Of a stretch of DNA of 51,080 bases, positions 33,101-41,212 are shown in pieces. A model generated the notes under the pieces. It was not told the origin of the DNA and did no database searches. It worked only from the letters and a program-made list of their open reading frames with translations. A program made the translations under genes and the position numbers. This DNA comes from MGBC124762 sp048201935. GTDB taxonomy: Bacteria; Bacillota; Clostridia; Oscillospirales; Oscillospiraceae. The number at the start of each line of letters is the position of its first letter. Position 1 is the stretch's first letter. The stretch covers positions 1 through 51,080 of the forward strand of contig DBFBGR010000023.1 of the NCBI GenBank assembly GCA_048201935.1. Reading direction: 5' to 3'.

Positions 33101-35383
33101 TTACTTCATGTACTGGTACAGCATGGCCACGGCTTCCGCCCGGGTGGCCTCCCGAGCGGCGGCGTAGGAGCCGTCGGCCCCACCCTTTACAAGGCCCAGG
33201 CCCTGGGCCAGGGCGGCGTAGCCCATATCGGCGGCGCTGATGCCCGCCGCGTCGGCAAAGTCACAGCGGAAAATGCCCTCCAAAGCGGCGATGCGCTGGT
33301 AGCCCGCCGCGTCCAAAATGAGCTTGACCAGCTCGCCCCGGGTGACGGCCTTGGTCTCGCTGCGGGTCTCGGGGGTCACCAGACCCAGGGAGTAGGCCCG
33401 CTGGTAGAGCCAGTCGGTCTCGTCCTTGGTGGCGGTGGTGGGGTCGTAGGAATGGCCCTCCACGCTCATTAACAGGGCGATCATGTCGATCTGGGTCAGG
33501 GTGTCGGCGGGCCGCAGGCTGCCGCCGCGCAAGCCGATGCCGAACACCGCCAACTCCTCGGCGGCGGTCTTCACCCAGTGGCCGTCCAGGTCGTCGTAGG
33601 TCAGGGCGTTATCGCTGACGCTGTCGTAGCTGTCCACGATGGCCTCGCCGCTCTCGGCGTCCACACCCCGGACGTACTTATTCTCCGGCTGGGCCAGGGT
33701 GTAGCCCGTCTTCAAAGCGTTGACGTAGGAATAGCCCGCCTCCTTCAAAAGGGGCATGATGTCGCTGCTCGCCAGAGAGACGGACACGGGCACCTCCTGA
33801 TAGGCAAAGCGCAGGTCCATGGCCTGGGCGTAAGCCTTGGCGGCCTGGGTGGGGGAGACGATGGACTTGGGCACCACCAGCTCCACCTCGGGGTCAAAGG
33901 AGCCCTCCAGCAGGGAGATGCTGCCGTCGGTGGCGTCCACGCCCACGGTGTAGCTGTTGCCCGAGAAGAACCAGTCCCCGGCCTTTTGCTGGAAGGTGTA
34001 GGTGTGCTGCCAGTCGTGGCGGTCGATGGCCTGGGCGTCGGTGCTGGCGGACAGGGCCAGCGCGTCAAAGTTTTTGCCGGCGAAGGTCTTCAGCACGGCC
34101 TCGGCCTTGGGCTGGGCGGTGGTGAGGGTGATGGCGTAGCGCAGGGTCTCCTCGCCCTCGCCCTGGTAGTAGCGGCGGCTCCACAGGCGCTTGACCTCGC
34201 CGGTCTTAGCGTCCACGGTGACGTACTTGTTGCGCAGGACCTGGCTGTCCTGCTTGCCGTAGGTGAGGCGGCAGGAGATGTCGTAGTCCTCGGCGGTGGG
34301 CTCCTGGCCCTCGGGCAGCTCCACCTTGGCGATGGAGTAGCTGGCGGAGGCCAGGGTGTAGTCCTCCAAGCCAAACTCAGGCCAGGCGTTGCGGACCGCC
34401 CGGTCCAGGGCCTCCTTGGCCAGGGCTCCCTCCAAAATGGCCGCGCCGTCCTTTTCCGCCTGGGTCAAAGAGCCGTTCAGCGCGCCGGTGGCCGCAGCCT
34501 CGGGGGCCTCGTCGGCGGCAAAGGCGTCCTTATAGACCCGGTTCGCGCCGCCCTCGCGCCAAAGCTTCTGGCGAAGCTCGGTGAGATTCACAAGCTGCCC
34601 CGACTCGCCGTCCACATAGTAGTCGTCCCGGTAGAGGGGCATGTAGCGCACGTGGGCGGTCTTGCCGTTGTCGTCCAGCTCGAACCGGGCCTCGAACTCC
34701 AGAGTGCCCTGAAGCAGGGCCCGGGCCTGGGCGGGGGTGGCGTTGTCCACCTTGGGACCCACGCCGTTTAAGTAGCCCGCGCCCTCGTCGCCCCGCCAAA
34801 AGCGGGTGACGGCCAGATCGGAGGCCCGGACGGACACCGAGCAGTCGATGGGGCTGGGGATGCCGTTCAACTGGACCTTCCCCGAGTAGCGGTAAGTGCT
34901 CTGCTGCAGGGAGGGGGAGTAGTGGTTCTCCAGCTCCACCGTCTCCACCGGGGCCTCCAGCGCTTTGCCCAAAAAGTCCAGCGCGGCGCGGTAGGCGGCG
35001 GCGGACTTGTCCTCAGGCAGGCGGGGGATGTTCATCTTGCCGCCGAAGTAGCGGTCGATGGCGATGGGCTCGTCGCTGACGCTGTCGTAGCGGTTGTAGG
35101 AGTAGACCTTGCCCGCGTCGTCGGCGGTGATGCGCAGGCTCACGCCGTCGCCGCTCCACTCCAGGCTCCACCGCTTGCCCAGCAGCACGTCTTCGTCGGC
35201 GTGGCCCTGGAAGTCGGTGAAGATCTCGGTGTCCAGACCCAGGGCGTCCTTCACCTTGGCGGTGACCGCCATCAGGGCCTGGTCCGACCCGGCGGCGGGT
35301 TCGGTCACCGCCATGACGGGCAGAGCCATCACCGCACCCATGACCATGGCCAGGGCCACGGCGGCCATTTTACGTAGTTTCAT
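33101..35383 (-). CDS. Exported protein with YcdB/PepSY-like repeats and C-terminal SLH domains
   Basis: A 760-residue cell-surface protein. A signal peptide (AVALAMVMGAVMALPVMAV, cleavage near 28) is followed by two related halves of repeated alpha-beta modules; the phrase YDSVSD recurs twice. This fits YcdB/YcdC-type domains, which resemble PepSY, though I judge this by pattern. The last ~170 residues are S-layer homology repeats (GHWVKTAAEELAVFGIGLRG; AVTRGELVKLILDAAG; ATRAEAVAMLYQYM), which attach to cell-wall polymers. ATG 35383 with AAGGAGG is the start. It sits alone upstream of dnaA. Confidence 0.85.
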   Translation of the reverse strand: MKLRKMAAVALAMVMGAVMALPVMAVTEPAAGSDQALMAVTAKVKDALGLDTEIFTDFQGHADEDVLLGKRWSLEWSGDGVSLRITADDAGKVYSYNRYDSVSDEPIAIDRYFGGKMNIPRLPEDKSAAAYRAALDFLGKALEAPVETVELENHYSPSLQQSTYRYSGKVQLNGIPSPIDCSVSVRASDLAVTRFWRGDEGAGYLNGVGPKVDNATPAQARALLQGTLEFEARFELDDNGKTAHVRYMPLYRDDYYVDGESGQLVNLTELRQKLWREGGANRVYKDAFAADEAPEAAATGALNGSLTQAEKDGAAILEGALAKEALDRAVRNAWPEFGLEDYTLASASYSIAKVELPEGQEPTAEDYDISCRLTYGKQDSQVLRNKYVTVDAKTGEVKRLWSRRYYQGEGEETLRYAITLTTAQPKAEAVLKTFAGKNFDALALSASTDAQAIDRHDWQHTYTFQQKAGDWFFSGNSYTVGVDATDGSISLLEGSFDPEVELVVPKSIVSPTQAAKAYAQAMDLRFAYQEVPVSVSLASSDIMPLLKEAGYSYVNALKTGYTLAQPENKYVRGVDAESGEAIVDSYDSVSDNALTYDDLDGHWVKTAAEELAVFGIGLRGGSLRPADTLTQIDMIALLMSVEGHSYDPTTATKDETDWLYQRAYSLGLVTPETRSETKAVTRGELVKLILDAAGYQRIAALEGIFRCDFADAAGISAADMGYAALAQGLGLVKGGADGSYAAAREATRAEAVAMLYQYMK

Positions 35384-35469
35384 GCTCTCGTCCTCCTTAT
35401 AAAACTTCTTTGGTGGGGCTTCTGTCCGGCTTAGACGAAAAAAATTTTCAAAAGTTCCCAAAAAAGGGG

Positions 35470-35498
35470 TTGACAAACTCGAACGGCTGTTGTATAAC
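35470..35498 (+). promoter_or_regulatory. Strong promoter of the 41-residue peptide gene
   Basis: TTGACA (35470-35475), 17 bases, TATAAC (35493-35498): near-consensus. Transcription would begin about 35505, giving a ~140-base leader. Confidence 0.88.
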
Positions 35499-35504
35499 TA
35501 GAAC

Positions 35505-35645
35505 ACAGATTCCAGCGAACACTCGTTCTGTGGGCCTAGTCAACGCCTGGGCGGCGCAAAAACCCAGGCCCTTAGCATCAAAGTCCTGTTTATGGGACTA
35601 ATAGAAGTGTAAACTGACCTCATCAACCAAAAGGAGGTTTTCCAA
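35505..35645 (+). ncRNA. Structured 5' leader (possible regulatory RNA)
   Basis: About 140 untranslated bases between the promoter and the small ORF. Several local pairings are visible: ACACAG/CTGTG around 35504-35539, GCCTGGG with CCCAGGC, AGTCC with GGACT, and ACCTC with GAGGT, the last covering the ribosome site AGGAGG. No known riboswitch was recognised. Whether the RNA or the peptide is the product cannot be told from sequence. Confidence 0.45.
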
Positions 35646-35771
35646 ATGGAAAAGATCGCGACGATGATGAAGACCCGCAAGAGCCTGAACTTCCGCACCA
35701 GCCAGCTACTCTACGGCGTGTCGGTGGTCCTCACCTTCCTGGTAGCGGGCCGCTTAGGCGCGGTGGTATAA
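35646..35771 (+). CDS. 41-residue hydrophobic peptide, unknown function
   Basis: ATG 35646 follows AAAAGGAGG at good distance; TAA at 35769. The product starts MEKIATMMKTRKSLNFRTSQ, basic and polar, and ends with a hydrophobic stretch (LLYGVSVVLTFLVAGRLGAVV) that could span the membrane. It resembles in outline small membrane peptides, including type I toxins, but I do not recognise a family. Supported by its own near-consensus promoter and good ribosome site. It converges on aspS, ending 14 bases before the aspS stop. Confidence 0.65.
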   Translation: MEKIATMMKTRKSLNFRTSQLLYGVSVVLTFLVAGRLGAVV

Positions 35772-35775
35772 GGAA

Positions 35776-35798
35776 GGAAGAGGCGTTACGCCTCTTCC
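35776..35798. terminator. Possible hairpin terminator between the peptide gene and aspS
   Basis: Perfect 10-base inverted repeat GGAAGAGGCG/CGCCTCTTCC whose three-base loop is the aspS stop codon. Neither side has a proper T run, so termination efficiency is doubtful. Confidence 0.35.
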
Positions 35799-37585
35799 TC
35801 CTCCGTCGCCGTGACGGCGATATTCAGCTCGTCTAGTTGGGCCTGGGTAACCACGCCCGGCGCGCCCATCATCACGTCCTGGGCGGACTTGTTCATGGGG
35901 AAGGGGATGATCTCCCGGATGGAGTCCTCCCCGGCCAGCAGCATGACCATCCGGTCCACCCCGGGGGCGATGCCCGCGTGGGGCGGCGCGCCGAAGGTAA
36001 AGGCGTGGTACATAGCCGGGAACTTGCTTTTCACGTCCTCTTCCCCAAGGCCCACCATATCAAAGGCGGCCACCATGATCTCCGGGTCGTGGTTTCGCAC
36101 CGCGCCGGAGGAGAGCTCTACGCCGTTGCACACCAGGTCGTACTGGTCGGCGGTGATGCTCAGGGGGTCCAGCTCCCCGGCCTTGGCCTTTTTCAGGGCC
36201 TCCATGCCACCCGAGGGCATGGAGAAGGGGTTGTGGCAAAACTCTAGCTGGCCCGACTCCTCCCCCATCTCGTACATGGGAAAGTCCACGATCCAGCAGA
36301 ACGTGTACTGCTCCTTTTGCATATGCTCCGGGCACAGCGCCCCCAGCATTTTTAAGAGCACGCCCGCCGTCTTTTGGGCGGCGCGGAGGTCGGCGTGGGC
36401 CGCCAGGCCCACGAAGGTCCCCGGCTCCAGGCCCAGGGTCTCAATGACCTGGGCCTTTTTGTCCTGCAAAAACTTGGCGATGCCGCCCACCAGCTCGCCG
36501 TTCTCGTCCAGCCGGAACCAATACGTCTTCTGGCCGGACTGGACCTCCACATCCGTGCACAGCTTGTCGATCTGCTTGCGGGGCGCGGTAAAGTTGGTGA
36601 CCTTTACCGCCTTCACCTTGGCGCCCACAAAGGGTTCGAAGCCGCAGTCAGAGACCAGCGCGGTCACGTCCTGGACCCGCAGGTCGATGCGAAGGTCTGG
36701 TTTGTCGGTGCCGAAGGTCTCCATGGCCTCGTTGTAGCCGATGCGCTGGAAGGGGGCGGGGGAGGCGGTGTTATACTTGCCGAACTTGGCGAAAATGGGG
36801 GGCAGGACCTGCTCCAAGACGGCGAACACGTCCTCCTGGGAGGCGAAGGCCATCTCCATATCCAACTGGTAGAACTCGCCGGGGGAGCGGTCGCCCCGGG
36901 CGTCCTCGTCCCGGAAGCAGGGCGCGATCTGGAAATACTTATCAAAGCCCGAGGCCATCAAAAGCTGCTTGAACTGCTGGGGGGCCTGGGGCAGGGCGTA
37001 GAACTTGCCCGGGTGCTTGCGCGAGGGCACCAGGTAATCCCGTGCTCCCTCGGGGGAGGAGGCGGTGAGGATGGGGGTGGTGATCTCCATAAAGCCTTGC
37101 TCCTGCATGGCCTGCCGGAGGGCCGCCACCACCTGGGAGCGGAGGATGATGTTGTTCTTCACCTCGGGGTTCCGGAGGTCCAGATAGCGGTACTTCAGCC
37201 GGGCGGACTCGTCGGCCTCCCGGGAGCGGTTTACCTGGAAGGGCAGCTCGTTGTGGCGGCAGCGGCCCAGCACGGTCATGGCCTGGGGCAGCACCTCGAT
37301 GTCGCCGGTGGGCAACTTGGGATTCTTGCTGTCGCGCTCGCGGACCAGGCCCGTGACCTGGACGGTGGACTCCTTGTTGAGGGCCTTGAACTGGGCCATC
37401 ATCTCCTCGGTCTCGATGACCACTTGGGTCACGCCGTAGAAGTCCCGCAGCACCGCGAAGCCCAGGCTGGCGCCCACTTCCCGCAGGTTTTCCAGGAAGC
37501 CCGCCAAGGTGACGGTGCTGCCCACGTCGCTCATGCGCAGCTCCCCGCAGGAATGGGTGCGAAAGGCGGTTTTGACATTCTCCAT
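35786..37585 (-). CDS. aspS: Aspartyl-tRNA synthetase
   Basis: Class II synthetase for tRNA-Asp, 599 residues. N-terminal OB anticodon domain (RTHSCGELRMSDVGSTVTL), motif 2 FRDEDARGDRSPGEFYQLD, a bacterial GAD insertion (about 290-430), and motif 3 GIAPGVDRMVMLLAG; the flipping-loop region TASSPEGARDYLVPSR is present. The frame offers ATGs at 37600, 37594 and 37585; the last has GGAG at nine bases and fits homologue starts. Ends in an acidic tail (ATEEEEA). Confidence 0.96.
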   Translation of the reverse strand: MENVKTAFRTHSCGELRMSDVGSTVTLAGFLENLREVGASLGFAVLRDFYGVTQVVIETEEMMAQFKALNKESTVQVTGLVRERDSKNPKLPTGDIEVLPQAMTVLGRCRHNELPFQVNRSREADESARLKYRYLDLRNPEVKNNIILRSQVVAALRQAMQEQGFMEITTPILTASSPEGARDYLVPSRKHPGKFYALPQAPQQFKQLLMASGFDKYFQIAPCFRDEDARGDRSPGEFYQLDMEMAFASQEDVFAVLEQVLPPIFAKFGKYNTASPAPFQRIGYNEAMETFGTDKPDLRIDLRVQDVTALVSDCGFEPFVGAKVKAVKVTNFTAPRKQIDKLCTDVEVQSGQKTYWFRLDENGELVGGIAKFLQDKKAQVIETLGLEPGTFVGLAAHADLRAAQKTAGVLLKMLGALCPEHMQKEQYTFCWIVDFPMYEMGEESGQLEFCHNPFSMPSGGMEALKKAKAGELDPLSITADQYDLVCNGVELSSGAVRNHDPEIMVAAFDMVGLGEEDVKSKFPAMYHAFTFGAPPHAGIAPGVDRMVMLLAGEDSIREIIPFPMNKSAQDVMMGAPGVVTQAQLDELNIAVTATEEEEA

Positions 37586-37686
37586 CGGTATCATCTCCAT
37601 TTTTATGCTCTAGCTCTTTGGCTGGTCGGGTATCAACGGACCCAGCACGTTTTTTGCGGCCGGACGAGTTATTGACGGACCTAGTA

Positions 37687-39156
37687 TCAGACGCCGGCCT
37701 GCTGCCGGACCTGCTCCCAGTAGTCCTCATAGCAGCCCCGGACGTTGAGTTGGTCCAGCATGACCTGGTTCACCGTCACCGTGGCGCTGTCCACCCAGGA
37801 CTGGGCCAGGGAGTTCAGCACGGCGTTTTGGTAGGCGGTCTTCAACGCGGTCAGCTCCGTGGGGTCCAGGCGCAAAATGATGTGGTAGCCGTAGACGCTC
37901 TTCACCGGCTCAGTAGCGTAGGTCCCGAACTGAAGCCCCTTCACGGTGTTTTCAAACTCGGGCACCATCTCCCCGGGACGAAAGAGGTAGCCCTCCTGGG
38001 GCTGGCCTGCGTCGTCGCTAAAGACCTGGCGCAGCGCGTCGAACTGCTGGGGCGTGGGGTCCCCCGAGAGCACGTCCAGGATGTTCTTGGCCAGGGCCTG
38101 GGCGGTCGCGTCGTCATAGACCTCGCCGCCATTTGGGTCGTAGGTCTGGAGCAGGATGTGCTTGGCGGCCAGATACTCCATCCCCGCCGCGTAGGCTCCC
38201 AGGGTCTCCTTGGAGGGACTGGGGCTGAGCTTGGCGGGAAGCTCGTCCACGGTGCAGGCAAAGGCCTTGGCCTGCTGGGCCACCACCATGTCCCGGACCA
38301 CGCCCCTTTGGGTCAGGTCGATAAAATAGTGCTTCAGATCGCCCACGCCGTAGTCCGCCGACCAGTCCAGCCGCTTGCCCGTGCCCACGTAAAGACTGTA
38401 ATCCGCCTCAAAAACACAGGTCACCAGAGCGCTGACGAACTCGCCCATGGACAGGCTCTGACCGTTGACCATCATGGCCATGGTCTCGTTCAGCTCCTCC
38501 TGGTAGCTGGGCCCGGTCTGGGCGGGCTTTTCCTGGAGGGTGAAGCGCTGGCGCAGCGCGGGCCGGAGGATGCGGGCCACCATGGCGGCGCACTCGGCCC
38601 GGGACAGGCTCCCCGAGGCGTTGAAGGTGCCGTAGCCGTCCACGCCGGTCAGGATGCCCGCGTTGTAAAAGCGCAGCACGTTCTGGCTGTCGCTGTCGGG
38701 CAGAGAGCTTATGGCGTTAATGGCGGCAAGCTCGCTCTCGGGGACCACCGCCGAGAGGTAGGCCACGAACTGATCCCGGGTGGCCCGCTGGGTGGGCAGG
38801 GCCACCTTGACCCCGGCGGCGGTGAGGTAGTCCACATAGTCCTCATACCACTCTCTGGTCTGACCCTCAGTAGGGGTGGCGCTGGGGATGGGCTCCCCGG
38901 TGATGGCGGCGCGCATCCGGGCGGCGATGGTGACCACCTCGGCCACCGACATGGTCTCGCCGGGGGAGAAGGTCTCCGCCGAGGTCCCCTGCATCAGCCC
39001 GGCTTCAAAGCAGGTCTTGACGGGGTCGGTATACCACGCGCCCTGGGACACGTCGGCGAAGCCGGGATAAGCCTTCACGGCGGGGAACCACTCCGCCGCC
39101 AGGGCGGGGGTAGCCGCTAGGACCAAGGATAAGAGTAGGGCCAGCGCTCGTTTCAT
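37687..39156 (-). CDS. Exported SLH-domain parvulin-type peptidyl-prolyl isomerase
   Basis: A 489-residue surface protein. Signal peptide (MKRALALLLSLVLAATPALA), then SLH repeats (YPGFADVSQGAWYTDPVKTC; QRATRDQFVAYL; GSLSRAECAAMVARIL) to about residue 195, a helical SurA-like region, and a parvulin rotamase domain from about 335 with AAKHILLQTYDP and YGYHIILRLDP. It probably folds exported proteins while tethered to the wall. It begins one base after the hisS stop, so it is co-expressed with hisS, a functionally unrelated partner. Confidence 0.88.
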   Translation of the reverse strand: MKRALALLLSLVLAATPALAAEWFPAVKAYPGFADVSQGAWYTDPVKTCFEAGLMQGTSAETFSPGETMSVAEVVTIAARMRAAITGEPIPSATPTEGQTREWYEDYVDYLTAAGVKVALPTQRATRDQFVAYLSAVVPESELAAINAISSLPDSDSQNVLRFYNAGILTGVDGYGTFNASGSLSRAECAAMVARILRPALRQRFTLQEKPAQTGPSYQEELNETMAMMVNGQSLSMGEFVSALVTCVFEADYSLYVGTGKRLDWSADYGVGDLKHYFIDLTQRGVVRDMVVAQQAKAFACTVDELPAKLSPSPSKETLGAYAAGMEYLAAKHILLQTYDPNGGEVYDDATAQALAKNILDVLSGDPTPQQFDALRQVFSDDAGQPQEGYLFRPGEMVPEFENTVKGLQFGTYATEPVKSVYGYHIILRLDPTELTALKTAYQNAVLNSLAQSWVDSATVTVNQVMLDQLNVRGCYEDYWEQVRQQAGV

Positions 39157-39157
39157 A

Positions 39158-40516
39158 TCATTTCTCCTTAATGGGGGATGCGCAGCGGCGGCTTTCCAGG
39201 GCGGCGTTGACCAGCGCGGCGGCCTCGTTGGCGTCCACCAGCTTTTGCTGGCCAGTGACCATATCCTTCAAAGCCACCTGGCCCGCCGCCAGCTCGTCCT
39301 CGCCCAAAATGGCGGCGAAGGGCACGCCCAGCTTGTCGGCATAGGCCATCTTCTGCTTGAACTTCTTGCCCTCAAAGTAAATTTGGGTCCGGACCCCGGC
39401 GGCGCGGAGGGTGGTGGCCAGCGCCACCGCCGCGCCAAGGTCCTCGGTCATGGGCAGGACCAGCACCTCGGCGGGGGAGGAGAGGTAGTCCTGATTTAAG
39501 AGTCCTTGCTCGTCCAGCACGTAGAACAGCCGGGTGAGGCCGATGGAAATGCCCACGCCGGGGAGTTGTTTTTCGGTGTAATATTCCGCCAGGTTATCGT
39601 ACCGCCCGCCCGAGCAGGGAGAGCCGATGTCGGGGTAGTCCAGCAGCTGGGTCTCGTAGACCGTGCCGGTGTAGTAGTCCAGGCCCCGGGCGATGGTCAG
39701 GTCGATCTGGAAATGGTCCTGGGGCACGCCGAAGGCGGACAGGTGCTTGCACACCGCCGCCAGCTCGTCCAGCCCCTGGTCGAAGAGCTCGTTCTTGCCC
39801 CGGTACTCCGATAGCTTGTCCAAAACTTCTTCGTTGGAGCCGCGGATGGCCATAAACTCCTGAATGTCGCCCACCGAGTCCTGGTCCAGACCCAGGTCGT
39901 CGTAGAGGATAAAGGCCACCTTCTCCTGGCCGATCTTCTCGGCCTTGTCCACGGCCCGGAGGATGTCCCCGGCGCGGTGCTCCCAGCCCAGAGTGGCCAG
40001 AAAGCCGCCCCAAAGCTTGCGGTTGTTCACCCGGATGACGAAGCGCTGAAGACCCAGCTCGGTAAAGGCGTGGTAGATGATGGCGGGCATCTCCGCGTCG
40101 CTGAGGATGTCCAGCTTGCCGTCGCCGATCACGTCGATGTCGGCCTGGTAAAACTCCCGAAAGCGGCCCCGCTGGGCCCGCTCGCCCCGGTAGACCTTGC
40201 CGATCTGGCACCGCCGGAAGGGGAAGGCCAGCTCGTTTTGGTGCAGGGCCACGTACTTGGCCAACGGCACGGTGAGGTCAAAGCGGAGAGAGAGGTCGGT
40301 GTCGCCCTTTGTGAAGCGGTAAATTTGCTTCTCTGTTTCGCCGCCGCCCTTGGCGAGGAGCACCTCGCTGGCCTCCAGCAAGGGGGTGTCCAGGCTGGAA
40401 AAGCCGTACCGGGCATAGACCGAGCGGAGCTTGGCCACCATAGCGTCGAACAGGGCCTGCTTTTCGGGCAGCAACTCCATGAAGCCGGACAGGGTCCGGG
40501 GTTTTTGGATGGACAT
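39158..40516 (-). CDS. hisS: Histidyl-tRNA synthetase
   Basis: Class II synthetase for tRNA-His, 452 residues. Motif 2 region RRCQIGKVYRGERAQRGRFR, histidine-specific motif ARGLDYYTGTVYE and a C-terminal anticodon domain (AEVLVLPMTEDLGAAVALAT) are present. The start is ATG 40516 (MSIQKPRTLSGFMELLP) with AAAGGAA upstream; the longer frame runs into the intergenic repeat. No T-box motif is visible upstream. Confidence 0.96.
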   Translation of the reverse strand: MSIQKPRTLSGFMELLPEKQALFDAMVAKLRSVYARYGFSSLDTPLLEASEVLLAKGGGETEKQIYRFTKGDTDLSLRFDLTVPLAKYVALHQNELAFPFRRCQIGKVYRGERAQRGRFREFYQADIDVIGDGKLDILSDAEMPAIIYHAFTELGLQRFVIRVNNRKLWGGFLATLGWEHRAGDILRAVDKAEKIGQEKVAFILYDDLGLDQDSVGDIQEFMAIRGSNEEVLDKLSEYRGKNELFDQGLDELAAVCKHLSAFGVPQDHFQIDLTIARGLDYYTGTVYETQLLDYPDIGSPCSGGRYDNLAEYYTEKQLPGVGISIGLTRLFYVLDEQGLLNQDYLSSPAEVLVLPMTEDLGAAVALATTLRAAGVRTQIYFEGKKFKQKMAYADKLGVPFAAILGEDELAAGQVALKDMVTGQQKLVDANEAAALVNAALESRRCASPIKEK

Positions 40517-40547
40517 GGGTATCGTTCCTTTCCTTGCTACAAACAGT

Positions 40548-40568
40548 CGGGCGGCCATAGGCCGCCCG
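40548..40568. repeat. Perfect GC-rich palindrome between hisS and the MgsA-like gene
   Basis: CGGGCGGCC, ATA, GGCCGCCCG: nine-base arms with a three-base loop, no T run. It lies on the 3' side of element B, 26 bases beyond it in the minus-strand direction, and looks like an intergenic REP-type palindrome or RNA hairpin. Confidence 0.8.
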
Positions 40569-40593
40569 CTATCAGAGGCTTGCGTTCTGCGCT

Positions 40594-40724
40594 CTGTCAC
40601 GCTCGCATTGGGCGCATGACCGCGCCCGCTTCCCTACGACTCGGGCTGGTCTGCGGGGCCTTGCGGCCCCTACGCTCGCCCTCGCTCCGGTCCATCGGTC
40701 GCTATGCGCCTATGCTCGCGCTTC
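40594..40724 (-). ncRNA. Candidate structured RNA element, copy B
   Basis: Starts on the base after the stop codon of the MgsA-like gene. Minus strand: GCGC 40721-40718 pairs with GCGT 40602-40599, GCAT 40715-40712 with ATGC 40608-40605, and GGCGCAT 40710-40704 with ATGCGCC 40617-40611; GA faces GA between outer and middle helices. Interior GGGGCC-GCAA-GGCCCC hairpin. Ends GAGCGTGACAG. The same layout as copy A with different but still paired bases. Confidence 0.65.
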
Positions 40725-41141
40725 TTATATAATAAGCGGTCCCGCCTTGGGGTTCAGCGCCTGCCGCCAGTCCAGATCGCCCCGGTCCAGACCCAGCACC
40801 AGCATCTCCGCGGTGGCCACGTTGGTGGCCACGGGGACGTTATATTGGTCGCAGAGGTTCAGGATGTAGCGCATGTCCGCGTCGGTGTCCTCCACGGTGG
40901 GGTCGGCGAAGATAAGCACCAGGTCGATCTCGTTGTAGGGGATGCGGGCGCCGATCTGCTGGGCGCCGCCTCCGTTGCCGGGCAAAAAGAGTTGCACCGG
41001 CAGACCCGTGGCGTCGGCAATGACCCGGCCCGTGGCGCTGGTGGCGCACAGGTCGTGCTTGCCGAGCACGAAGCTGTAGGCGGTGCAGAACTGCACCATC
41101 AGTTCCTTCTTGCGGTCATGGCTCATCAAAGCGATATTCAT
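40725..41141 (-). CDS. Methylglyoxal synthase-like protein, probably altered catalytic site
   Basis: A 138-residue MGS-fold protein. The start MNIALMSHDRKKELM retains the His-Asp of the family, and the end PVATNVATAEML is also conserved. However, the E. coli GGDQQ motif with catalytic Asp71 reads GGAQQ here, and the stretch carrying His98 (PHDPDV) is DTDADM. The usual reaction is DHAP to methylglyoxal plus phosphate; loss of the catalytic base makes this doubtful. It may be an MGS-like domain with another ligand. Adjacent to a MinD-like gene, a common clostridial pairing. Element B follows its stop codon. Confidence 0.82.
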   Translation of the reverse strand: MNIALMSHDRKKELMVQFCTAYSFVLGKHDLCATSATGRVIADATGLPVQLFLPGNGGGAQQIGARIPYNEIDLVLIFADPTVEDTDADMRYILNLCDQYNVPVATNVATAEMLVLGLDRGDLDWRQALNPKAGPLII

Positions 41142-41212
41142 GGTTTACCACTCCTTCAAAGTCACTCGCTGTGCTGGTCCTCAAGCGATATATAGGGGTC
41201 GGCCGGTCGCGC

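Noticed and set aside
37601..37686. T-box leader for aspS or hisS
   Set aside because: No AGGGTGG-type T-box motif upstream of either gene. Two imperfect GGTCCGT-ATA repeats near 37625-37680 were seen but are too weak to name.
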